Positions 46,302-56,572 are shown, counted from the first letter of the stretch. The stretch: 64,000 nucleotides of DNA from CAZOLI01 sp964580675 (GCA_964580675.1 CAZOLI010000008.1:1-64000); one strand, 5' to 3'. Notes: generated from the sequence alone by a model not told the origin. Numbers and translations: made by a program.

Positions 46302-46643
46302 CGCACCATCTCCAGTTTTCAATACATAACAGAAAAAGGCCCCCGGGCACGATTGGTTGGTTCGTATTTGTTAATCGGTAAGAAATACGGATGCCTGAAA
46401 TCTCAAATTATTGGAACGAACAACAAATATTGTCCCTCGTCATGTTCTCGACCCTCAACGGTCCGGGGGAATCGCCGGTGTTCCGGAATAAACCGTTCCG
46501 GGGAGGGGGGCCTTTACCCAAAAACAAATACATCGTAACATGTTCTCCGGCCCCGTTTTCTCGAGGAACCAGACGGGAAACGACGTATTGGCACCGTTCG
46601 AAACAACCCGTAAAGCTCATCCGTTCAGATACACCAAATCCGT
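46302..46643. other. divergent intergenic region
   Basis: About 340 bp. No gene is supported. A CCGGAA...TTCCGG 6-bp hairpin occurs near 46484-46502 without a T-run. Confidence 0.4.
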
Positions 46644-47321
46644 ATGCACTTACAGCAAATTCCCATACAGCCCGAAACAACGCGGAATTTTAGTTACGTG
46701 CTCACCTGTCCGGACACGGCGGCAGGAGCACTGGTGGATCCCGCTTTTGGCCTCCAGAAAATAGCGGATCGGATCGAAGAAACGGAAACCCGTGTAGAAT
46801 ACATTCTGAACACCCACGGACACCACGATCACGTCCACGGAAACGAATATTTTAAGGAACGCACCGGTGCCCGAATCGCCAATCATCCGGCCGACGGAAC
46901 AAAACGTGACGTGGACCTTCAGGATGGTGCCCGGCTGCAGGTGGGGAATCTTCGAATTGAGGTCCTGCACACCCCCGGCCACTCGCCGGGAAGCTGCTGT
47001 CTTCACGTAAACAACGAGGTGCTTCTGACCGGTGATACACTGTTCGTCGGCAAGGTCGGCGGCACGAGCGATCGCGGTGAAGACGCACGGAACCAGTACG
47101 AATCCCTGCACAACCGCATCATGAAATTGAACCCCGATACAAAGGTATACCCGGGTCACGATTACGGACCAAAGCCCCACTCCACCCTCTCCTGGGAATC
47201 ACGGCACAATCCATTTCTGCTCCAGGACACGTTTGATGACTTCTGTGAACTGAAGGAAAACTGGGAACAGGAAAAACCGAAGTGGGAAGCAAAATGGGAG
47301 GAGGTTTTGTCAACGTCATGA
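46644..47321 (+). CDS. metallo-beta-lactamase-fold hydrolase (glyoxalase II / persulfide dioxygenase type)
   Basis: A 225-residue metal hydrolase. The metal-binding motif is THGHHDHVHG (about 58-67), followed by the distal ligands TPGHSPGS, GDTLF and YPGHDYG. This pattern fits hydroxyacylglutathione hydrolase and ETHE1-like persulfide dioxygenases. The final 35 residues (FDDFCELKENWEQEKPKWEAKWEEV) are an unusual acidic/Trp-rich helix. The start is not preceded by a strong ribosome site. The exact substrate is unclear. Confidence 0.85.
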   Translation: MHLQQIPIQPETTRNFSYVLTCPDTAAGALVDPAFGLQKIADRIEETETRVEYILNTHGHHDHVHGNEYFKERTGARIANHPADGTKRDVDLQDGARLQVGNLRIEVLHTPGHSPGSCCLHVNNEVLLTGDTLFVGKVGGTSDRGEDARNQYESLHNRIMKLNPDTKVYPGHDYGPKPHSTLSWESRHNPFLLQDTFDDFCELKENWEQEKPKWEAKWEEVLSTS

Positions 47322-48084
47322 TCTTGATCTTTTCGCTCTGACGTTGTTCAAACGGTCTCTCCCTGCTTCCATGGTCCGCCGTCGTCGTCGATGCACCGTC
47401 TATGGCGAATTCATGCCCAATTCGACAATAAAAAAGAGCCCGGGAGGACGTGCCCGGGCTCTGATGGTATGCATTCGTACTTCGGCGCCCTGTCGTTTGA
47501 ATCGATCGGGGTCGATATCTCTGTTTCCGGTGGAGGCCGGAACCGTGTTTTTCAATCCTGTCCAGATTCCGTAACATCCGGTGGGGTCATGAATCTGACC
47601 GGACAAAAATTTTGATCCGTTTGGCCGTTCATGCCCTCCCCATTCATCTGTGTTGACCGGAAGCCAGACTCATGAACGTCACCGGAGGCAACGTCGTCGA
47701 TCACTCCACCCTTCCTGTTCGCAACTCCCGTTCCGACACAAATCTAATAAGACCAACGTAACCCCTTTATAAAAAACAACTTAACCCGAAAAAAATTTTA
47801 ATTTTTCTTTAATATTTTTTTCTCGTAAATAAACCTTAACAAAGAAACTTAAAATATTCGTAAGTTGTGATATAAAAATAGCTTACACAGCTGAAAAATC
47901 AGAGGAGGATACGGCGGAAATGATCCGTTTTCGGGAGGAACGAACCGGATTCGACGGAGAACTTCCCGAAGATTACCGGCATGAACGAAATAACGGAACA
48001 CTGCCCCTTTTCGTCCGGTGAAACGATGACCAGAAGGCGTGACTTGTGCTAGCCGAAGGACACGGTCGGTGGTATACCGCTGGA
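47322..48084. other. intergenic region with AT-rich tract
   Basis: About 760 bp without a supported gene. It contains a minus-strand terminator at 47430-47462, a weak plus-strand hairpin TTCCGG (47525-47530) / CCGGAA (47537-47542) near a T-run, and a very AT-rich tract at about 47760-47880, which stands out from the otherwise GC-rich surroundings. Confidence 0.5.
47430..47462 (-). terminator. strong intrinsic terminator on the minus strand
   Basis: AGAGCCCGGG (47435-47444) pairs perfectly over 10 bp with CCCGGGCTCT (47453-47462) with an 8-nt loop. On the minus strand the stem is followed by TTTTTT (A's at 47430-47435 on plus). The nearest minus-strand gene ends 620 bp away at 48085, so it may end a separate small transcript. 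Confidence 0.7.
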
Positions 48085-50843
48085 TCAATCGATGATCAGC
48101 AGTTCGTTGTTGTTGTTGCCCACCGCAATTTCCAGTTCGCCATCGCCGGCCAGGTCGGCAATGGCCGGAGAACTTTTTACCGATTGAGAAGCCCCGATTT
48201 TCCAGATTTGATTACCATTGGAACCGTTGAACGCATAGACATTATTATCATCGGAACCAACGACCACATCCACACCAGCGGCTCCATTCAGGTTACATAG
48301 AGAGGGATCGGAATCCACGTTGCCAGTTGTGGATCCCGTCCATAATGGGTTTCCGGTTTCCCCGTTGATGGCATGCACATCATCATCACGGGATCCGACC
48401 ACCACATCAAGAACCCCGTCTCCATTGACGTCTCCAATGGCCGGGGAACCCTGAATGGTTCCCGTCGCCCCGGTATAAATCCAGTTTCCGGCCCCGAAAT
48501 TTTCGGCCGTGACCTCATTGTTGCTGGAACCGGCGAAGACGACTTCCTTGGCGCTATCCCCAAATAGATCGGCAATGGCCGGCGCCGTTTGTACATTGGA
48601 CACATTGCTACTTTCCGTGGCGGCACTGTTCCCGTTGGATCCGTTTACCGCATGAATCGTACCGTTGTTGTTCGTGACCCCCACAATATGTGGCACATCG
48701 GATCCGGCCGACGTGTTCATGACGGCAACCGCCGGGCCGTTGGAAAAATTTCCCCCACCCGCGCCCGTGGTATTATACGGAAAATTGTTAAGATCATCCG
48801 TAGATCCCGCATTTTCATTCCCCTCGACAGCAAAAATTTTATTGTCTCCGGTAAAGGCCACATCCAGGTCCGCGTCTTCATCCACGTCGGAAATAACCGG
48901 GGAAAATGCCTCGGAGGCCCCGGAGTTATACTGCCAGATTTCATTGCCGTTATCCCCATCGAGGCCATAGACAATCCCGCCCGTATCCGCCACGATGACT
49001 TCGGCTCCGTTGTTCCCGCTGTTCACGTCACCGATGGCCGGCGTCGATTCAACAGNNNNNNNNNNNNNNNNNNNNNNNNNNNNNNNNNNNNNNNNNNNNN
49101 NNNNNNNNNNNNNNNNNNNNNNNNNNNNNNNNNNNNNNNNNNNNNNNNNNNNNNNTCGGCTCCGTTGTTCCCGCTGTTCACGTCACCGATGGCCGGCGTC
49201 GATTCAACAGAATTGACTATATTGTCAGGAGTGTCAGAGGTTGACCATTCCTCTGTTCCTGATTCATCAAATGCCTTCACGCGATTTCCGTCGGTGCCAA
49301 AAACAACTTCCATATTGCTGTCTCCATCCACATCGCCAATGGCGGGCCCCCCAATGATGTTTCCGCTACCGGTGCCGTTGGCGTCTGCGGACGGGTTTAC
49401 GGTCCGATCATCACTGATCTGCTGCAGCCCGCTGTTTGACGAATTCTCGTGAAATTCCGTCCAGTTGACCGTCCCCCCGGTGTCTACTGCGACGGCCTTA
49501 TTGTTGTTGGCACCAACGACCACTTCCGATTGGCCGTCGCCGTCCACGTCCCCCAGTGCCGGGGAACTGCGGACCTCTCCACTTCCCAGATCGACGGCGT
49601 CCAGTATACTGCCGCTGGAATCAATGGCGTGGAGATTGTCGCTGCTCGTGTCGTCGGTGCCGACCACGATGTCCCGGTTCCCGTCATCGTCCACGTCCAG
49701 TATGCCCGGGGAACTTTTTACGGACGCTCCCAGACCTACCGGGCTTGAACCCAGTTGATTGGAGGCATCCGAACCATCGATGAGATACACGTTATCGTCG
49801 TCGGACCCCACAACGACGTCCTTGACCGAATCATTATTCAAATCGGTAACGGCCGGGGATCCCCGTACTGAGTTTGAAGGAGCCGTAAACGGAAAATTAT
49901 TGCCAAAACTCGACCCATCGGATTGCAACACGTGGACGTCCCCGCCATCGTCGCCCACGATGATTTCCGGGTCACCGGAACCGTCGAGGTTGGCGATGGC
50001 CGGGGTCGTGTTTATGGCATCGCCGGTGCTGGTATTCCAGAGGTCGCTTCCCTGATTGTCAAATGCCCAGACGTTATTGCCATCCGTGCCGACAACCACT
50101 TCCTTGTTGCCGTCGCCGTTGATGTCCGCAATGGCCGGGCCGGTGTCGATCGCACCACTGGGATTCGTGGCTTCCCAGCGTTGATTTCCGTCGGCGTCAA
50201 GGGCAAACACACTGTTGCCGTCGGTTCCCACCACGATCGTAATCTCGCCGTCCAACACCGCTACGGCCGGATCACTTTTGACGGCGGCGTGTGTGGTGTC
50301 AAACTCCCAGATTTTTGTGCCGTCACTTCCTTTGAGCAGGTACACCAATCCATTGTCGCAGCCGATGGCCACCTCCATGTTCCCGTCTTCATCGAAGTCG
50401 CCCACCGCGGGGGAACTGTCGAAATTATTGGGACTGGAGGAGGGCGTGAAATCCCATAATTTGTTCCCCGTTCGTCCGTCCACGGCGTACACACTGTTGT
50501 CGGACGACCCGAACACGGCGTCCGGATCATCGTCCCCGTCCAGGTCGGCAATGGCCGGTGAACTGATTACGTTTCCGCCCGGATTGGTGAACTCCCATCG
50601 AAACTCCGGGTTGGTCAGGGATCCGGCCAGGGATTGGACGGCTGTTTTCTCGGCAACGGCCCGGTGCTGTTGCCACCAATTTGAATTCGGATTAAACGAG
50701 GGACCACCCCCACCGCCGCTGGAACCACTGGTGCCGCCGCCCCCACCACAGCCGGCAAACCCCATACTGAGGCCGGCAATAAACAACACAGCCACAACAC
50801 CATAACGACAGATCTGCCGACCGCCCAGTTCGATCATCATCAT
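48085..50843 (-). CDS. FG-GAP/PQQ-like repeat lipoprotein, interrupted by assembly gap
   Basis: An exported lipoprotein with about sixteen beta-propeller repeats of about 50 residues. The N-terminus has a hydrophobic signal (about 14-30) and a lipobox ending FAGC with Cys32, then a Gly-rich spacer. Each repeat pairs an FG-GAP/VCBS strand with a calcium-loop-like DxDxDG (SSPAIADLDGDDDPD, TGPAIADINGDGN, SSPALGDVDGDGQ) and a PQQ-like turn (TGNKLWDF, DGTKIWEF). Sixteen repeats would fit two eight-bladed propellers. The 100 N's at 49056-49155 lie inside it. Removing the N's and one copy of the flanking 55-bp duplication leaves 2604 bp, exactly 868 codons, so the true protein is probably an uninterrupted 867 residues. 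GGAG precedes the ATG by eight bases. Confidence 0.88.
49001..49210. repeat. 55-bp sequence duplicated on both sides of the N gap
   Basis: 49001-49055 and 49156-49210 are identical. The left copy ends exactly where the N's begin and the right copy begins exactly where they end. This is what overlapping contig ends look like when a scaffolder inserts a fixed 100-N spacer, so it is most likely an assembly artefact rather than biology. Confidence 0.9.
49056..49155. other. assembly gap of 100 N
   Basis: Exactly 100 undetermined bases within the FG-GAP lipoprotein gene. The length is a conventional placeholder. The flanking 55-bp duplication suggests the true gap is zero or negative. Confidence 0.98.
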
Positions 50844-50875
50844 ATCAAATCGCTCCAGAATTACGTGTAACGTTT

Positions 50876-51772
50876 TTACCGAATCCGATACGCACCGGAA
50901 CCAAAATATTTCAGATCCCCCGTCCCCTTTTCAATCCGATACAGTGTAACATCGTATGGCCCGGGCCTCCAGCCTTTTTTCATCTTAAGCCAGACATAAT
51001 TCCAGTGTTTCCCGGCATCTATTGGCTTCTTCTCGTACAGCAGAATTTCTCCCGTCGGCCGGTAGGTCCATTTGATGAAGATGTTCAGTATCCCCCGAAA
51101 CCGGCCCATTTTAAACACCACGTAAATCCGATCCGTGTCGGTTGAAAAGACCTCCCGAGAATTTACCGCTTCGTGAGTGGCTTCGTTTACGTCCGTTGAA
51201 AACACAACGGGACGTTGAAGTTTTTGCTCGTTCTCGGATTCGGCCTCCGACCGTTTCGTCAGCGACGCATCCACGAGATCCCGACCGAGTTCATAGGGAT
51301 CCGCCGAATCGGCAAGGTCCTCCTTCGTGATGTTGGATCGTTTGGTAATCTGCTTCCAGAGTCGGTCTTTGCTTAAATTCCGGAGGTGATCCTTCAATGT
51401 GCCGTTTTCAAGAAGGGTCCGAACCCGGTTCTGAAACCATGTTTCACGCGCAACGTTTTTTACGTACGATGCGGTAAATTTCTTCGTGTAGGAGGGGGTC
51501 CACTCCGGCCGGTCGCCCGGAAGTTGTTCCGAGGACTCGTGGCCGGAACGAGTTTTGTCATGCTCCGTCCCGGCATCCGGTGCTGCGTCGGGGTTCCGAC
51601 GGTACTCCGGTTCATCAAAATGAACAACGTCCCCCGAACTGTTTTTGGATCGTTCCGTATCCGATCCCGGTGACCACGTTACCTGTCGGGACAGCAGATA
51701 CCCGCCGACAAGCGGCACCACCATGATGATCAATGCACCCGTCAGAATCGTTTCCGTACGAAGTGATTTCAT
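50876..51772 (-). CDS. membrane-anchored protein of unknown function with C-terminal beta-sandwich
   Basis: A 298-residue protein with one N-terminal transmembrane anchor (about 10-28), a disordered acidic region (30-95), a helical region (95-185) and a C-terminal beta-rich domain (about 190-298) with RIYVVFKMGRFRG, FIKWTYRPTGE and WRPGPYDVTLYRI. The last domain resembles DUF2914-like or other Ig-type periplasmic modules in style, but I cannot assign it. It sits directly upstream of the FG-GAP lipoprotein gene, 32 bp away, and may be co-transcribed with it. Confidence 0.7.
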   Translation of the reverse strand: MKSLRTETILTGALIIMVVPLVGGYLLSRQVTWSPGSDTERSKNSSGDVVHFDEPEYRRNPDAAPDAGTEHDKTRSGHESSEQLPGDRPEWTPSYTKKFTASYVKNVARETWFQNRVRTLLENGTLKDHLRNLSKDRLWKQITKRSNITKEDLADSADPYELGRDLVDASLTKRSEAESENEQKLQRPVVFSTDVNEATHEAVNSREVFSTDTDRIYVVFKMGRFRGILNIFIKWTYRPTGEILLYEKKPIDAGKHWNYVWLKMKKGWRPGPYDVTLYRIEKGTGDLKYFGSGAYRIR

Positions 51773-52003
51773 TTGATCCGAAAAGTGGTTTTGAACCGTG
51801 TTTACCGACCTTGAAATCGGTAAAAATCAATAAACTCAAGCGGGAACGGAACCCTGAATCGGCGGGTGAGGAAATCAGTCGGATGTCCGTTAAGGCGAAC
51901 AACCACAGGCATGATGTAATTGTACAGTAACCCCCGGTCTTTTGAAACAGAACAACCGTCACTTACCGATTCCGAGGAGTGGAACATTTCTTCCCGAAGG
52001 TTG

Positions 52004-54412
52004 TTACTCCGCTCCCTCTATTTCACTTCGCCGGGCTTCGTACAGTTCGAATCCCCGCTCATCCGCCTGCAGAAACACCGGTGACAGAGATATGGTCACA
52101 ATTTGATCGTCCCGGCGGTTGTTATCAATGTACCCGAGGGAAAGCCGGAAATCGTGAAATTCATGGGAGAGGGACGCCTCTCGTTTCTGGAATTCGTCCA
52201 ACCGTTCATCGTAGGTGGCCCGGACCGTAAGGTCCCACCGATCGGACAGTTGATAATCAAGGCCGTAATCCGTCGTTTCGACAAGATCGCGAATGTAGGA
52301 ATGTGAAACGGAGGCCGATAACCGATCCGTTACGGACACGTTGAGGTTCCCCACGGTGGAAAGAAGAGACTGGTTGTTTGGCTCCACTTCCATCCGGCCC
52401 GACAGGGAAAACGGCAGGTTCGGCGTAAAGGAGAGGCGAAAATAAAGGGCCGACCAGTTCCGGTCCGGAATGGTTCCATTCCGGGGCGAACGGTTCGTGG
52501 GGATCCAGGAAAAAGGTTGAAGCACATTCTGTTCCCGGACGGTGGCGCGATCCCGATCGGCGTCCGGGTAATACTCGGCACCGACCCCGGTGTCAAGAAA
52601 TTGATAGGCCTCCCCATCATTGTCCCGGGTTTCAAATCGACTGGTCAGTTCCAGGTACACTTCCTCAAACGCCTCGTGAGCATCCGTCGTGTCAAACTGA
52701 TGGAGGTCCGACGCAGAACGGTTGGAATGAAAATTGTTCGTGTATTTCCCCTTTGCTTCGACCACATGTCGAAGGCCATTCAATCCCAGAAGATCGGAGG
52801 GCGTATCGTACACACGATGGAATTTCTGATTCAGTGAAAGCCCCCCCGACAGAATATGACGATCAATGGAACGCGTCTGAGAAGCGTCTCGATCATAATA
52901 AGAACCACGTCCCCCGAGAAACGGTCGGGCGCGAAGAGGCCCAACCGAAAACGGCCTGGACACCTCCTGATAGGTGTCCACACGCGTGGTCTCAAACATC
53001 CTCGCACCGGACAGATCCTCATCGGGCCGCTCCCGAAGATCGGACAGATCGGTACGTGATGAGTACAAAAAACCCTTACCCAGGGGCTCGCCGTCCACCG
53101 AAAGTGTTATCCCGGGAAGGTATTCCGTCTGTGTCTGAAAACTATTGATGCGGACCCGCCCCGTTCCGGTGGCAAACACGTTTTCGTCGGCATATCGGAG
53201 GTATCCGTACGACTCCCGGTCCTTTCCGGTTTTAAATTCCGTTTCAAAAAATTCCTGCATAAAGTTTCGATCGCTGACTTTGTTTACCTCCAAGTCAAAC
53301 CGCAAAAATTCGTATGCCTCATCGTCCGAATATAGGAATTGCCGGTGGAACCACCACGCCCGGCCCCGAAAATCCTTCTCCTTCGGAAGGAACTGCCGAT
53401 CAAATTCCACCTCCGGGTTCGGCCCTTTTCGATCGTTCATGCCATACGCATCCAGAAATCCCTCATACCCCTCCCAGCTGTAATCCAGCTTTGGTCCAAG
53501 TGCCGGGCCTCGCCGCTCCCGCCAGTCCGCGAGCACGTCCAGCGAACCCCACTTTCCCGAAACCGGCCGATCGTTCTTTTTTCGGACGTTTCCCTGCTCG
53601 TCCCGACGGTACCGGTAGAGGGGAAATCGAAAACGGGTGTACAAAAACTCGTCGAACCGGTCGTTCCGGCCGTATTCCACTTTTCGTATCGGCTCAATGA
53701 AATCACGGTCCAGGTAAGCAGCCGGAAGATAAAAAACGGGCACCCCGCCAATCCACGGAACCACACCCCTGGCGTCAATGCTCTCCTCCTTCCGGTACAC
53801 CGTCATCCGTCCCGCTTCGACACGATAATGAGGTGCTTCGAAATCACAGGTCGTAAACGAGACATCCCGGGCCGTATACAGATTGCGATCCCTGATTTCG
53901 AACTGATTTGCGCGAATGACAATGGGCTGGTCCCGTTCCGGCAACCGGGACCGGTACGTCACCGTCTCGGCCAGACCGTAATCGGAAGCATTGTTCAGAT
54001 ACAGTTGCTCTGCCTCAAATATTTCATTGCCCTCCCGCCCTTTTTCGTACCGTACGTATCCGGACGCATAAATCTCCCGGAAGTACACTGATTTCTCATC
54101 CCGGAGCCCTTGGTCTTTACCGTCCCCGCCGTCTCCCTTGTCCACGGGCGTCCAACCCAGAACGGTTCGGGCCCGGAGGCGGTCTTTTGCCGAAGTCAGT
54201 TCAACCCCGCCCGTTAACAGCGTGATCCGCTGATCCTTCTCCACCCAGGATTCCACACCCCCGGCCCGAATCACGTATTCCCCTTCATTCAGCTCTTCGG
54301 CCTGGACTTCCTCCTGCCCGTGAATACCCGAGATGGACAGGAGCAAACCGCAAAAAAGAAGGACCACCAGGGGTCCAGTACGTCGTAATGTATATATAGG
54401 CGGTGGAATCAT
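52004..54412 (-). CDS. lptD: LPS-assembly outer-membrane protein LptD
   Basis: Outer-membrane beta-barrel that inserts lipopolysaccharide at the cell surface, working with LptE. From ATG 54412 it has 802 residues: a signal peptide (about 8-30), an OstA/LptA-like periplasmic jelly-roll (about 40-230, with FEAEQLYLNN and RDVSFTTCDFEAPHYRVEAGRM), then a C-terminal barrel (about 250-802) with alternating aromatic strands. The segment VPVFYLPAAYLDRD leads into the barrel as in other LptD proteins. An extra 53 upstream codons to 54571 look non-coding. It shows that the organism is a diderm with LPS-type outer membrane. Other lpt genes are not in the window. Confidence 0.86.
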   Translation of the reverse strand: MIPPPIYTLRRTGPLVVLLFCGLLLSISGIHGQEEVQAEELNEGEYVIRAGGVESWVEKDQRITLLTGGVELTSAKDRLRARTVLGWTPVDKGDGGDGKDQGLRDEKSVYFREIYASGYVRYEKGREGNEIFEAEQLYLNNASDYGLAETVTYRSRLPERDQPIVIRANQFEIRDRNLYTARDVSFTTCDFEAPHYRVEAGRMTVYRKEESIDARGVVPWIGGVPVFYLPAAYLDRDFIEPIRKVEYGRNDRFDEFLYTRFRFPLYRYRRDEQGNVRKKNDRPVSGKWGSLDVLADWRERRGPALGPKLDYSWEGYEGFLDAYGMNDRKGPNPEVEFDRQFLPKEKDFRGRAWWFHRQFLYSDDEAYEFLRFDLEVNKVSDRNFMQEFFETEFKTGKDRESYGYLRYADENVFATGTGRVRINSFQTQTEYLPGITLSVDGEPLGKGFLYSSRTDLSDLRERPDEDLSGARMFETTRVDTYQEVSRPFSVGPLRARPFLGGRGSYYDRDASQTRSIDRHILSGGLSLNQKFHRVYDTPSDLLGLNGLRHVVEAKGKYTNNFHSNRSASDLHQFDTTDAHEAFEEVYLELTSRFETRDNDGEAYQFLDTGVGAEYYPDADRDRATVREQNVLQPFSWIPTNRSPRNGTIPDRNWSALYFRLSFTPNLPFSLSGRMEVEPNNQSLLSTVGNLNVSVTDRLSASVSHSYIRDLVETTDYGLDYQLSDRWDLTVRATYDERLDEFQKREASLSHEFHDFRLSLGYIDNNRRDDQIVTISLSPVFLQADERGFELYEARRSEIEGAE

Positions 54413-54825
54413 CACGAAACACCCGGGGAGTTCGCAACCATTACGAAACGCCGGAATATGCCCCGGACAGGGTTTGATCCTGTTGCGGGGTTCCGGAACA
54501 AAGGATACGTCGCGGTGGGTAATCGTCACATTGTCACCCTGAATTGAACCACGGTCCCGCCGATGAATCAATTGTGAACGGATCTGGATTTCGGAAAATG
54601 TTTACATGTTCGGCGGATAAGATCAAATGGAACCGGTGGGTGGACGAACCGAAGCCCGCCGATTCATTCACCGTGGTCTCGCGTTAATAAAGGCCGGAAC
54701 CGGGAGTTATTCCCTAATAACAGTGTTCGACCGGGGTGAAAGCCCCCTCCTGTGTCACCCCGAAATAGAGGAAGGGAAATCCACCTACTGAAAAATTGCC
54801 CGGTGGTGAGAAATCGACACCTGAT
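54413..54825. other. spacer upstream of lptD
   Basis: About 410 bp without a gene. CGGGGTGA (54732-54739) pairs perfectly with TCACCCCG (54755-54762) over 8 bp with a 15-nt loop. On neither strand is it followed by a clean T-run. It could end the upstream gene's transcript weakly or lie in the lptD leader. Confidence 0.45.
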
Positions 54826-55650
54826 TTACCGATTCCGCAACTTGAAGTGATGGGGTTTGTTCCGGTGGTTCTGATGGTGACGAAACCCGTGACGCCAAAA
54901 ATGTGGCGTGTGGGAGCGTCGCCGGATGTGATTCGTGCCGAACAACGTTCCATCCAGCAGGATTATTCGGTTTCGATACGGGTAATACGGATAATAACCA
55001 AACTCAGCATATGGATACCGTCGCTCTGACCGCCGTTCGCGCAGACGTTCAAGTTCACTCCTCACGCGGTGTAACTCCTTTCTGGTTTCGAGAAGTTCCT
55101 CTTCCCGATCCGACCGGCGCCGCTCCCGTTCCTCCTGTTCTTTCTTTTCCTCAAGGGCTTCCCGCGCTTCCCGCACCTCAGGCGTTACCCACTCGCCTCT
55201 GTACTTCACGTATCCCTTTTTCTTCAGGTACTCTTCCTCCGTCATCCATTCGCCCTCGTATTTCCTGTGGCCGAGGAGTTCGTGTGCCGGCTGATGATCG
55301 GGTTGAAGTTCGAGCACGCGGTGCAGGTGCGTCCGGGCCTGTCTTTTCAGATCACGTTTCCAGGCCCATTTGCCGAGGGCAAATTGTTCCTCGGGATCAT
55401 CAGATTTGACCTCTTTCTTCTTTTCGTAATACCGTTCGAGGTCCGTTTCCTTCTTGATGACCTCCCGAACTCGATCGGCGGGAAGTACGACGGATCCATC
55501 CGGAAACTTGATAATATACTGGTTGCCTTTCTTCTCCACCATGCCACTGATCCGTTCTCCATTGTCCAGAACAACAATGTCCGCGTGGACCGGTACGGCA
55601 AAGAGGAACAGGAAAAGCAAAGAGACAAACCCATTGCCCAAACGTGTCAT
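54826..55650 (-). CDS. secreted protein with SH3-like and TPR-like parts
   Basis: A 274-residue protein with a signal peptide (about 8-23, ending VHA). A small beta domain follows (IVVLDNGERISGMVEKKGNQYIIKF...VVLPADRVREV), then helix pairs resembling a TPR (EEQFALGKWAWKRDLKRQARTHLHRVLELQPDHQPAHELLGH). Two W-containing repeats, KYEGEWMTEEEYLKKKGYVKY and RGEWVTPEVREA, come next, then a coiled coil rich in Glu/Arg and a His/Tyr/Arg-rich tail. This architecture is one I associate with Planctomycetota. Start ATG 55650 follows AGGAGAGG at ideal spacing. Its function is unknown. Confidence 0.8.
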   Translation of the reverse strand: MTRLGNGFVSLLFLFLFAVPVHADIVVLDNGERISGMVEKKGNQYIIKFPDGSVVLPADRVREVIKKETDLERYYEKKKEVKSDDPEEQFALGKWAWKRDLKRQARTHLHRVLELQPDHQPAHELLGHRKYEGEWMTEEEYLKKKGYVKYRGEWVTPEVREAREALEEKKEQEERERRRSDREEELLETRKELHRVRSELERLRERRSERRYPYAEFGYYPYYPYRNRIILLDGTLFGTNHIRRRSHTPHFWRHGFRHHQNHRNKPHHFKLRNR

Positions 55651-55888
55651 GAACCTCTCCTTTGTTGTAAGTGAAATTATGTTGACCGCCTTTCCCGTGA
55701 AATCGCCCCCCCCATGGCACAGACAGGGAACCAGAAAACCCCGGAAACCGGCGAACAAAGGGAGGAAATCAGGTGGATGGTGCCCGTTGAACAGATCAGG
55801 ATAACGTCGTTAGTTTAATGGAAATCCGGAATACAATCCAGTCATCCCCCGGGGCCACAGACAGATCCAGGAAGGTGACAGCACCACA

Positions 55889-56533
55889 TCAAACCGCGGA
55901 TTTCCGAATGTTTAGCAGCTCGAGAAATTCCATACGGGTTCGGGAATCCCGCTTGAACAGGTCCAGCATGCTGCTTGTAACCGCATTGGCATTTTCTTTC
56001 TGGACTCCCCTCATCATCATACAGAGGTGCTGCCCTTCGATAACAACCCCCACACCCTTGGGTTGTACTTTGTCCCGAAGCGTTTCGGCAACCAGCGTGG
56101 TCAGGCGTTCCTGTACCTGCAACCGGCGAGCAAATGCGTCAACGAGTCTCGATAGTTTGCTCAGCCCCACCACCCGGTTGTCCGGCACATAGGCGATGTG
56201 GGCCTGTCCGTAAAACGGAAGCATGTGGTGCTCGCAGAGACTGTAATAATCGATGTTTTTGACAATCACCATCTCATCGTACTCAATTTCGAAGAGCGCG
56301 CCCTCGAAAATATCGTCCACTTCCTTCCGGTAACCTTCCGTCAGGTAATGGAAAGCGGACGCGACCCGTTCGGGGGTATCTTTCAGACCCCGTCGATCCG
56401 GCTCGTCCACCAGATGATTCAGCACATCCTTGAAGTTTTCGGCAAGTGCGTCCGGCGGCGACGTAAAGTCTTCCTTCAGTGCTTGCGCATCTCCGCTTAC
56501 GGGTTCATCAACTTCCTGCAGTTCCGAATTCAT
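55889..56533 (-). CDS. folE: GTP cyclohydrolase I
   Basis: Zinc enzyme that opens GTP to give dihydroneopterin triphosphate, the first step of folate (and queuosine-related) synthesis. The 214-residue protein has the zinc ligands in SLCEHHMLPF and CMMMRGVQKENA, and the QERLTTLVAE segment of the catalytic core. The N-terminal 35 residues are acidic and not part of the core. It lies 39 bp from accA on the same strand, and the two may be co-transcribed although they are not functionally related. Confidence 0.94.
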   Translation of the reverse strand: MNSELQEVDEPVSGDAQALKEDFTSPPDALAENFKDVLNHLVDEPDRRGLKDTPERVASAFHYLTEGYRKEVDDIFEGALFEIEYDEMVIVKNIDYYSLCEHHMLPFYGQAHIAYVPDNRVVGLSKLSRLVDAFARRLQVQERLTTLVAETLRDKVQPKGVGVVIEGQHLCMMMRGVQKENANAVTSSMLDLFKRDSRTRMEFLELLNIRKSAV

Positions 56534-56572
56534 GAATAGATGACACCAAATGGAGTGTTGTGTCGATGACGA

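Noticed and set aside
47849..48088. 79-codon minus-strand frame after the FG-GAP gene
   Set aside because: Basic, Phe/Arg/Pro-rich composition unlike real proteins here and it runs through the AT-rich tract.
48589..49452. 287-codon plus-strand frame across the N gap
   Set aside because: Antisense to the FG-GAP lipoprotein and spans undetermined bases.
53339..54091. 250-codon plus-strand frame
   Set aside because: Antisense to lptD.
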